Source: Bacteroidales bacterium
Lineage (GTDB): Bacteria > Bacteroidota > Bacteroidia > Bacteroidales > P3
Length of the DNA: 13,136 nucleotides
Direction: 5' to 3'
Assembly: GCA_031286005.1 (NCBI GenBank)
Contig: JAITVC010000195.1
Coordinates: 1 to 13,136 of the forward strand
Shown here: positions 7,494 to 13,136 of the stretch, piece by piece
Numbering within the stretch: the first letter of the stretch is position 1
Layout: the number at the start of each line of letters is the position of its first letter
Position numbers and translations under genes: made by a program
The notes under the pieces: model-generated
What the model was told of the DNA's origin: nothing
The model's input: the letters and a program-made list of their open reading frames with translations, nothing else
The model's database searches: none

Positions 7494-7622
7494 CAAAAAA
7501 ATTATGAGTTATAGGTTATGAATCATGATTTTTTTGGGATAAGCCGATGCTACGGAGGGTGGGTTAAGGGTAAAAAGTTAAAGGTAAAGGGCATCTCAGG
7601 TGTCCGAGAGGGCTGTTAAAAG
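7494..7622. other. Non-coding spacer with degenerate GTAAA/GTTAAA runs
   Basis: I see no gene here. Bases 7562-7591 contain loosely repeated GGGTAAAA, AGTTAAAGG and TAAAGGG words, a kind of low-complexity purine-rich repeat common between Bacteroidota genes. The region links the receptor operon promoter to the palindromic array that begins at 7623. Confidence 0.5.
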
Positions 7623-7869
7623 TTCCGCAAAGCTCCTGCTAACAACGACTGCTTTGCGGAAAATTCCGCAAGACTCCTGTCGATGGCAGCTAATTTGCGG
7701 AGAGTTCCACAAGGCTCCTGCCGATGGCAGCTAATCTGCGGAGAGTCCCGCAAGACTCCTACTAACGACGGCTGATTTGCGGAGAGTTCCGCAAGACTCC
7801 TGCCAACGGCAGCTAACTTGCGGAAAATTTTACACCTCCGTCCCATAACGGCGACAGCCTTGCGGAATT
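7623..7869. repeat. Tandem array of 41-base palindromic units (five clear, a sixth degenerate)
   Basis: Units begin at 7623, 7664, 7705, 7746 and 7787 and are each 41 bases; a diverged sixth starts at 7828. Each opens with TTCCGCAA or a close variant and closes with TTGCGGA, so each can fold on itself. Unit 5 is the clearest: TTCCGCAAG (7787-7795) pairs with CTTGCGGAA (7817-7825), and inside it CTGCC (7800-7804) pairs with GGCAG (7808-7812) around a loop AAC. Unit 1 extends its outer stem to 11 bp, GCAAAGC with GCTTTGC, where both arms have changed together relative to the other units. There are no spacers, so it is not a CRISPR array. The repeat length is not a multiple of three, and a 76-codon open frame across it looks accidental. 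The origin is unknown; it may be a REP-like or structured-RNA element. Confidence 0.85.
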
Positions 7870-7885
7870 ATCCGTAAGGCTGTCG
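7852..7885. other. Strong 15-bp hairpin at the end of the palindromic array
   Basis: CGACAGCCTTGCGGA (7852-7866) pairs with TCCGTAAGGCTGTCG (7871-7885) over a loop ATTA, with a single G/T position. It uses the right half of the degenerate sixth unit and a half-unit beyond it. It lies 45 bases downstream of the sufE stop on the minus strand and may stop transcription or protect the 3' end of the topA-sufE mRNA, although no T run follows it. Confidence 0.65.
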
Positions 7886-7929
7886 TACAATCTCGTTCAC
7901 CGTACCGCTCATGCAGCAAGCCTGTACCT

Positions 7930-8364
7930 TTATTGCTGGCTTGCGCTTTTAACCTTATACGCCATCGCATAAAGTTTCATCTGCTTAATCATGGACGTTA
8001 ATCCGTTTGAACGTGTGGGCGAGAGGTGCGCACGCAGTCCGATGGTGTCCAAGAATGTAAGGTCGGCGTTTAAAATGGCATCCGGAGTTTGGTTGGAAAG
8101 CACACGAATGAGCAAATAGGCAATGCCTTTTGTAATCACGGCATCGCTATCGGCTTTGAAGATGAGGCGGCCATCCGCAAATTCGGCGCTGAGCCATACG
8201 CGCGATTGGCAGCCTTTGATTAAATTGGCTTCATTCTTTTCGCTTTCGCTAATCATCGGGCATTCCCGACCAAGTTCTATTAAATAATTGTAGCGATCCA
8301 GCCATTCGTCGAATTTGGAAAATTCTTCGATGATTTGATGTTCTATTTCGGGAATGGTGTTCAT
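7930..8364 (-). CDS. sufE: SufE-type cysteine desulfurase sulfur acceptor
   Basis: SufE takes persulfide sulfur from the cysteine desulfurase SufS and passes it to the SufBCD scaffold during iron-sulfur cluster assembly in the cytoplasm. The 144 residues match the usual family length (about 140). The acceptor cysteine is Cys52 in NLIKGCQSRVWL, the family's signature context. Other family features are FDEWLDRYNYLIELG near residues 18-32, the GIAYLLIRVLSNQTP segment and LSPTRSNGL near the C-terminus. Its ATG overlaps the topA stop codon (ATGA, 4 bases), so translation is probably coupled to topA. No other suf gene is in the window. The paralogue CsdE has the same fold, but SufE is the usual assignment in this phylum. 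Confidence 0.94.
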   Translation of the reverse strand: MNTIPEIEHQIIEEFSKFDEWLDRYNYLIELGRECPMISESEKNEANLIKGCQSRVWLSAEFADGRLIFKADSDAVITKGIAYLLIRVLSNQTPDAILNADLTFLDTIGLRAHLSPTRSNGLTSMIKQMKLYAMAYKVKSASQQ

Positions 8365-10739
8365 GATTTCTTAGTGGCTTTTTTGGGCGCTGCTTTTTTA
8401 GCGGCAGGTTTCTTGGCAGCTGCCTTTTTTACCGGTTTTGCATCGCCTTCGGCTGCTAATTTTTGGCCTTCCGACAAATCCAAGCAATCTTGCAGGGTTA
8501 AACTTGCAGGATCAACGGTTTTGGGTATTTTGAAATTCTTCTTGCCCACAGCCACATAAGGCCCGAAACGACCATTTAACACATGTACATCCGGGTTTTC
8601 TTTAAATTCACGAATTACCTTGTTGGCATCTTTCTCACGTTTTTCTTTGATGATTTCAATCACACGTTCTTCGGACACTTCGAGCGGGTCGTCAACTTTT
8701 CCAAGCGGATAAAAGGTTTTTCCCAAACGGATGTATGGGCCAAATCGACCAATAGCCACCACCAAATCTTCGCCCTCAAATTGCCCCACCGTGCGTGGCA
8801 GTTTGAACAAATCCAACACCTCTTCGAGTGTAATTGTTTCTAAGGATTGGCCTTTCTTCAAACTTGCAAACGTGGGTTTTTCTTCATCGCTTGTTTCGCC
8901 AATTTGTGCCATCGGGCCAAACCGTCCGAGACGGACATAAATATTCTTTCCGGTTTTGGTATCCACGCCTACTAAACGCTCTCCTCTCACACGTTCGGAA
9001 TTTTGGAGGGTGGTGTCTACTTGTTCGTGAAACGGTTTGTAGAATTGGCGCAACATTTCCGTCCATTGGATGTCGCCGTTAGCCACTTCGTCAAACTCTT
9101 TTTCCACCTCAGCCGTGAAGTTGAAGTCAATAATCGTATCAAAATTCTCTACCAAGAATTGCGTTACCAAATTACCTATATCGGTTGGAAACATCTTGGA
9201 TTTTTCTGCACCGAACACCTCTGTTTTATTAGATTCTTGGATATTGCCTTTGGCATCCAGTTCCATAATTTTGTAGGTACGTTCGTTGCCATCCCTATCC
9301 TCTTTCACCACATATTCTCGCTTCTGAATGGTCGAGATGGTTGGTGCGTAGGTAGAAGGACGGCCGATGCCCAATTCTTCCATCTTCTTCACCAAACTTG
9401 CTTCGGTATAGCGTGGCGGTGCTTGCGTGAACGTTTGCCGTGCTGTAATCTTTTGTACCGAAAGTCGGTCGTGCACATTGATCGGCGGCAATAAACCTTT
9501 TACTTCCGAATCGTCTTCTTCGTCTTTCGACTCCATATAGACTTTCAAAAATCCATCGAATATCAACACTTCGCCTTTGGCTTGAAATTTCTCGACACAG
9601 TTGGATATATCAATGGTTACGGTTGTCTTCTCAAATTCCGCATCGCTCATTTGCGATGCAATTGTACGTTTCCAAATCAAATCATACAATCTTTGTTGCG
9701 ATGCATCGCCTTCTATTTTTTGGTTGTCGATATACGTTGGACGAATGGCCTCGTGCGCCTCTTGTGCGCCTTTCGATTTTGTGGCATACTGACGCATTTT
9801 ATGATATTTCGCACCGTAATTCTTTTCAATTGCAGATTGGGTGGTATGAATTGCCAAATCCGACAAATGCACGGAGTCCGTACGCATGTAGGTGATGTAA
9901 CCCGCCTCGTAAAGTTGCTGGGCAACCAACATGGTTTTAGCCACCGAAAAGCCTAACTTCCGAGAGGCTTCCTGCTGCAAGGTAGAGGTCGTAAATGGAG
10001 CAGCAGGTGTGCGCTTGGATGGTTTGGTTTCAATGTCTGCAACCGTGTATATCGCCGTTTTGCAATGCTCTAAAAAGGCACCGATTTCTTTGTCATCTTT
10101 GAAACGTTTGTTCAGTTCGGCTTCCAATGTTTTTTGCGATGGCAAATCAAACAGGGATGTAACCCTAAATGCCGACGAATATTCAAACTTCTTGATTTCT
10201 TTTTCACGATCGACAATCAGACGAACAGCAACAGACTGCACACGTCCGGCCGATAATGACGGGCGAACTTTTTTCCACAACACAGGCGAAATCTCATACC
10301 CCACTAAGCGGTCTAATACACGCCGGGCTTGTTGCGCATTGGTCAAGTTTTCGTCCAATTGGCGCGGATGTTCTATGGCATGTAAAATCGCTGTTTTCGT
10401 AATTTCATTAAAAACGATACGTTTGGTTTTAGCTTTATCTAATTTCAACACTTCCGACAAATGCCACGCGATGGCTTCCCCCTCGCGGTCTTCATCGGAT
10501 GCGAGCCAAACCATATCGGCATTCTTGGCTTCTTTCGCCAACTCGGCAACTAATTTCTTCTTATCTTCTGAAATCTCATACTCAGGTTTAAAATCATGCT
10601 CAATATCCACACACATCTTACCTTTCGGAAGATCGCGAACATGACCATACGATGATAAAACTTTATATTCTTTACCCAAATACTTTTCTATAGTTTTGGC
10701 CTTTGCAGGAGATTCGACAATGACTAAATTTTTTGACAT
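8361..10739 (-). CDS. topA: DNA topoisomerase I (type IA)
   Basis: TopA relaxes negative supercoils by cutting one strand through a 5'-phosphotyrosine. The 792-residue protein has an N-terminal Toprim domain with Glu9 in VIVESPAKAKT and the acidic DEDREGE (82-88), then the core with SAGRVQSVA (163-171). The catalytic tyrosine is Tyr284 in YITYMRTDS. The C-terminal part carries at least three topo-I repeats: RLGRFGPMAQIG, AIGRFGPYIRLG and LNGRFGPYVAVG. No four-cysteine zinc fingers are present, unlike the E. coli enzyme. The protein ends in a lysine/alanine-rich tail, roughly the last 25 residues (VKKAAAKKPAAKKAAPKK), likely disordered and DNA-binding. The gene has its own putative promoter at 10771-10803 and is followed with a 4-base overlap by sufE. 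Confidence 0.98.
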   Translation of the reverse strand: MSKNLVIVESPAKAKTIEKYLGKEYKVLSSYGHVRDLPKGKMCVDIEHDFKPEYEISEDKKKLVAELAKEAKNADMVWLASDEDREGEAIAWHLSEVLKLDKAKTKRIVFNEITKTAILHAIEHPRQLDENLTNAQQARRVLDRLVGYEISPVLWKKVRPSLSAGRVQSVAVRLIVDREKEIKKFEYSSAFRVTSLFDLPSQKTLEAELNKRFKDDKEIGAFLEHCKTAIYTVADIETKPSKRTPAAPFTTSTLQQEASRKLGFSVAKTMLVAQQLYEAGYITYMRTDSVHLSDLAIHTTQSAIEKNYGAKYHKMRQYATKSKGAQEAHEAIRPTYIDNQKIEGDASQQRLYDLIWKRTIASQMSDAEFEKTTVTIDISNCVEKFQAKGEVLIFDGFLKVYMESKDEEDDSEVKGLLPPINVHDRLSVQKITARQTFTQAPPRYTEASLVKKMEELGIGRPSTYAPTISTIQKREYVVKEDRDGNERTYKIMELDAKGNIQESNKTEVFGAEKSKMFPTDIGNLVTQFLVENFDTIIDFNFTAEVEKEFDEVANGDIQWTEMLRQFYKPFHEQVDTTLQNSERVRGERLVGVDTKTGKNIYVRLGRFGPMAQIGETSDEEKPTFASLKKGQSLETITLEEVLDLFKLPRTVGQFEGEDLVVAIGRFGPYIRLGKTFYPLGKVDDPLEVSEERVIEIIKEKREKDANKVIREFKENPDVHVLNGRFGPYVAVGKKNFKIPKTVDPASLTLQDCLDLSEGQKLAAEGDAKPVKKAAAKKPAAKKAAPKKATKKS

Positions 10740-10770
10740 AAACTGTGGTTTTCAATTCGGAAATAATTTA

Positions 10771-10803
10771 CAAAGGTAAGAATTAATTATCAATTTCCTG
10801 CAA
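10771..10803 (-). promoter_or_regulatory. Putative topA promoter
   Basis: On the minus strand TACCTTTG (10778-10771) matches TAnnTTTG. A TTTTG run ending in the TTG at 10803-10801 lies 22 bases upstream, slightly more than the usual spacing. The -33 part sits inside the 3' end of the transglycosylase gene. The predicted start near 10767 leaves a leader of about 27 bases before the topA ATG. Confidence 0.5.
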
Positions 10804-11766
10804 AATATTTTCATCTTCATCTTGAGAAACCATCTCACTTCTTAATAATGAGGAATTTGCAGGAATTGAAATTTGATACTTCTTTTTTGACTTATTGGGC
10901 AAAGTGCTACTTCTCATCCAAGGGTTGAGCGCACGGAGTTGTTGATAAGTAACGCCCTGCTGAGTGGCAAAGGTAAATAAATTTGCAATGGTTGTATCGA
11001 CAGAAATTGATTTTACAGGGATTTCCGGATACAAATCTTTCTTTCGCAAAATAATGCCATACTCTTGCGGATTCTCGCAAATCGTTTTTAAAGCCAAGAT
11101 CCGAAATACATAGCGCATTGTCTCTTCCGGAAGGTGCATGTCGTAATAACTTTCCACACCTTGATTTTTGATGTGTCTGCGAATATTGCTGTCGCCGGTG
11201 TTGTATGCTGCGGCTGCCAATGTCCAATTGTTATACAGCTTATAACTCGTTTTGAGATAATTTGCTGCGGCAACAGTTGCTTTCTCTAAATGGTAGCGCT
11301 CATCAATATCATTGTTGATTTCCAAACCATGACGCAAACCTGTGCTTTTTATAAACTGCCAAAATCCTGCTGCTCCGGCCGATGATGTTACATTCACAAA
11401 ACTACTCTCGGCTAACGCCAAATACTTAAAATCATCCGGAAGACCTTGCTCTTTCAAAATAGGTTCGATGATTGGAAAATAGCGATTAGCACGCTTAATC
11501 AGCAACATAATATTGGATTGCCAATACACATTCACCAGCAATTCGCGATCCATACGTTCGTAAACATGATACAGTTCCAAAGGCACACGCTCACCGCAAA
11601 AATTCATGTCTTCCGGGATTACAGGCGAATAAAGCTGATAATTATTTTGAAAGGCTTTTTGATAATATTCATCACTGTTGCCGTCTTGGTTTGTAAAATT
11701 TAACATAATGACGGCGGTTAGTGCAACGGCCGCAAGAGTGATTAGGATGTGGTATTTTGAACGCAT
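10783..11766 (-). CDS. Membrane-anchored lytic transglycosylase (MltD/Slt-like) with a C-terminal LysM-like segment
   Basis: These enzymes cleave the glycan strands of peptidoglycan, forming 1,6-anhydro ends, and help wall remodelling. The 327-residue protein starts with a short basic stretch (MRSKYH) and one hydrophobic segment at about 7-23, a signal anchor or signal peptide; no lipobox Cys is seen. The catalytic Glu is Glu120 in YLALAESSF, followed by SAGAAGFWQF (129-138) and later LAAAAYNTGDSNIRR, the AYNxG motif of family 1 SLT domains. The last 70 or so residues (VDTTIANLFTFATQQGVTYQ, then LRALNPW and a KKYQISIP end) look like one LysM peptidoglycan-binding module. It lies between rfbC (46 bases upstream, with a hairpin in between) and topA (43 bases downstream). 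The family is certain; the exact Mlt class is not. Confidence 0.92.
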   Translation of the reverse strand: MRSKYHILITLAAVALTAVIMLNFTNQDGNSDEYYQKAFQNNYQLYSPVIPEDMNFCGERVPLELYHVYERMDRELLVNVYWQSNIMLLIKRANRYFPIIEPILKEQGLPDDFKYLALAESSFVNVTSSAGAAGFWQFIKSTGLRHGLEINNDIDERYHLEKATVAAANYLKTSYKLYNNWTLAAAAYNTGDSNIRRHIKNQGVESYYDMHLPEETMRYVFRILALKTICENPQEYGIILRKKDLYPEIPVKSISVDTTIANLFTFATQQGVTYQQLRALNPWMRSSTLPNKSKKKYQISIPANSSLLRSEMVSQDEDENILQEIDN

Positions 11767-11785
11767 AAGAATGATATTTACAGGT

Positions 11786-11809
11786 AGGGCGAACTTACAT
11801 GTTCGCCCT
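11786..11809. terminator. Hairpin between rfbC and the transglycosylase gene
   Basis: AGGGCGAAC (11786-11794) pairs perfectly with GTTCGCCCT (11801-11809) around a loop TTACAT. It starts three bases after the rfbC stop codon on the minus strand. No T run follows on that strand (ACCTGT comes next), so it may be a weak terminator or an mRNA 3'-end stabiliser. It also lies 20 bases before the transglycosylase start and could form in that mRNA's leader. Confidence 0.55.
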
Positions 11810-11812
11810 TAA

Positions 11813-12355
11813 TTAAAATTGAGATTTAAATTCTGAAAACTTAGGAGATATTTTATCCTTGTCGGACAATAATGGATGCTCGCAATTCCATTCAATTGCG
11901 AGCATTTCATCATTCCAAAGCAGTGAGCCTTCGGATGCTTTATTGTAATAATTTGAACATTTGTATGAGAAAACCGTATCGTTTTCCAAAGTCAAAAAAC
12001 CATGTGCAAACCCTTCCGAAATATAGAACAAACGCTTATTCTGTTCAGAAAGCTCCACGCAAACATGTTGGCCATAGGTTGGCGAATCCTTGCGAATATC
12101 CACCGCTACATCCAGCACCGCACCTTTTACCACACGCACCAATTTAGCTTGTGCAAACGGCGGATTTTGAAAATGCAAACCGCGCAAAACACCTTTCTGC
12201 GACTTGGATTCATTATCTTGAACAAATACTTTATCAATGCCTAAATCTTTCAGCTTTTGATAGGAATAAGATTCGAAAAAGTATCCCCTATCATCGGCAA
12301 AAACTGAGGGTTCGAGGATTTTTAGATCGGGGATATTCGTGTTAATAATTTTCAT
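11813..12355 (-). CDS. rfbC: dTDP-4-dehydrorhamnose 3,5-epimerase
   Basis: RfbC (RmlC) epimerises dTDP-4-keto-6-deoxyglucose at C3 and C5, the third step of dTDP-L-rhamnose synthesis for surface polysaccharides. The 180-residue length is typical of this cupin family. Visible motifs are FADDRGYFFESY (19-30), the catalytic histidine His61 in GVLRGLHFQ, the segment LVRVVKGAVLDVAVDIRKDS (72-91), and EGFAHGFLTL with His118. Tyr131 in FSYKCSNYY fits the second catalytic residue, and LLWNDEMLAIEW comes near the end. The other dTDP-rhamnose genes (rfbA, rfbB, rfbD) are not in the window. Its start lies 14 bases after the lpd stop, so the two are probably co-transcribed even though their pathways are unrelated. 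Confidence 0.96.
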   Translation of the reverse strand: MKIINTNIPDLKILEPSVFADDRGYFFESYSYQKLKDLGIDKVFVQDNESKSQKGVLRGLHFQNPPFAQAKLVRVVKGAVLDVAVDIRKDSPTYGQHVCVELSEQNKRLFYISEGFAHGFLTLENDTVFSYKCSNYYNKASEGSLLWNDEMLAIEWNCEHPLLSDKDKISPKFSEFKSQF

Positions 12356-12369
12356 TTTAGTTTGGTTTT

Positions 12370-13136
12370 TTACAAATGCACCGCCTCCCCATAAGCTGCG
12401 GCCACTGCTTCCATCAACCCTTCCGACATAGTTGGGTGCGGATGAACGGCCGAAATAATATCGTGCGCTTTGATGTGTTTCTCACGAATAATCACTGCCT
12501 CTGAAATCATTTCGGTTACCGTGTCGCCAATCATGTGACAGCCGATCATTTCATCGGTTTTGGCATCAAAAATCACTTTCACAAAACCATCTCTATTGCC
12601 CGTTGCTGTGGCTTTTCCACATGCTGTGAATGGAAATTTACCCACCTTAATATCAAACCCTGCCTCTTGGGCTTTTTTCTCCGTAAGCCCCACAGAAGCA
12701 ATCTCCGGCGTGGTATAGGTGCAGCCCGGAATATTGTTGTAATTTACAGGATGAGGATTCAGTCCGGCAATCTTCTCAACACACACCAACGCTTCATGCG
12801 AAGACACGTGTGCCAAAGCAGGTCCCGAAACAATATCGCCAATGGCATAATACCCCTCTTTATTGGTGCAATAATACTCATCAACTTTGATTTTTGTGCC
12901 TACAATCTCTATGCCGGTTTCTTCCAAGCCGATGTTTTGAATATTCGTTGTAACGCCCACCGCAGACAACACGATTTCGGCTTCAACAACCTCTTCACCC
13001 TTTTTCGTTTTAATCGTACATTTACACAAATCACCGGTTGTGTCCACATGCTCAACGCTCGAATCTACCATCACTTTCATACCGTTCTTGCGGAAAGAAC
13101 GGTTCAGTTGTGCCGACACATCCGCATCTTCCACCG
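12370..13136 (-). CDS. lpd: Dihydrolipoyl dehydrogenase (C-terminal part, runs off the right edge)
   Basis: This is the E3 flavoprotein that reoxidises dihydrolipoamide with NAD+ in 2-oxoacid dehydrogenase complexes and glycine cleavage. About 255 C-terminal residues of the usual 460-470 are present; the N-terminal FAD motif and redox-active disulfide lie beyond the window. The visible part has the end of the NAD domain (EIVLSAVGVTTN), the second FAD contact YYAIGDIVSGPALAHVSSHE and the dimerisation domain from YTTPEIASVGLTE onward. It also has the active-site histidine-glutamate pair in HPHPTMSEGLMEAV close to the C-terminus. The ATG at 13132-13134 is internal (the frame stays open to the edge), so the true start is outside. 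rfbC follows after 14 bases. Other pyridine nucleotide-disulfide reductases share the fold, but HPHPT with this ending is typical of lipoamide dehydrogenase. Confidence 0.95.
   Translation of the reverse strand, partial: VEDADVSAQLNRSFRKNGMKVMVDSSVEHVDTTGDLCKCTIKTKKGEEVVEAEIVLSAVGVTTNIQNIGLEETGIEIVGTKIKVDEYYCTNKEGYYAIGDIVSGPALAHVSSHEALVCVEKIAGLNPHPVNYNNIPGCTYTTPEIASVGLTEKKAQEAGFDIKVGKFPFTACGKATATGNRDGFVKVIFDAKTDEMIGCHMIGDTVTEMISEAVIIREKHIKAHDIISAVHPHPTMSEGLMEAVAAAYGEAVHL

Noticed and set aside
7482..7496. TTG start five codons upstream for the carboxypeptidase-like protein
   Set aside because: The TTG and the following codons are the -7 promoter element; the ATG at 7479-7481 starts a proper signal peptide.
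7616..7846. A 76-codon minus-strand open frame with repeated RKLAA...RSLAE-like segments
   Set aside because: It lies entirely inside the 41-base palindromic array. The unit length is not divisible by three and the apparent protein repeat is a by-product of the DNA repeat.
7623..7869. CRISPR array
   Set aside because: The units abut without unique spacers and no cas gene is present.
7916..7944. Inverted repeat GCAAGCC/GGCTTGC around the sufE stop codon
   Set aside because: It has a 7-bp stem with a 15-base loop, partly inside coding sequence; the stronger hairpin at 7852-7885 is a better candidate for an mRNA end.
9931..10644. A 237-codon plus-strand open frame opposite topA
   Set aside because: It is antisense to the conserved N-terminal half of topoisomerase I and its translation resembles no family.

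Overview
The window reads as chromosomal DNA of a member of the Bacteroidota. The support is: an FtsZ ending in FLHDNVD; an outer-membrane receptor operon with a separate carboxypeptidase-like regulatory-domain protein and a GGPQDETPP-type Ig-like lipoprotein; a topoisomerase I with a lysine/alanine-rich tail instead of zinc fingers; TAnnTTTG-type -7 promoter elements (four candidates) and little sign of Shine-Dalgarno sequences. I cannot place it below phylum. I see no tRNA, rRNA, insertion sequence, CRISPR array or phage gene.

Layout. Bases 1-1081 (minus strand) hold a two-gene redox unit: a NuoG/HoxU-like iron-sulfur protein followed by a PQQ-type beta-propeller lipoprotein that runs off the left edge. 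A 262-base intergenic region with divergent promoters and a terminator-like hairpin separates it from ftsZ (plus strand, 1344-2915), the only plus-strand gene. A bidirectional terminator at 2918-2951 divides ftsZ from a convergent minus-strand operon (7481 down to 2956). That operon encodes a secreted carboxypeptidase-like regulatory-domain protein, a TonB-dependent receptor and an Ig-like lipoprotein, which probably work together in the cell envelope. Bases 7494-7929 carry no gene. They hold a tandem array of 41-base palindromic units closed by a strong 15-bp hairpin, the most unusual non-coding structure here.

The right part (13136 down to 7930, all minus) is a run of housekeeping genes: lpd (partial), rfbC, a lytic transglycosylase, topA and sufE. 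lpd and rfbC are 14 bases apart. A hairpin lies between rfbC and the transglycosylase. topA has its own putative promoter, and sufE overlaps topA by 4 bases.

Most of the window is ordinary core genome. The points worth a second look are the palindromic array, the variant His-Cys box in the iron-sulfur protein and its pairing with an exported propeller, an ftsZ standing outside any visible division cluster with a small acidic insert, and a -7 element so close to a start codon that a leaderless mRNA is predicted. I do not see a clear, wholly new multi-gene system.
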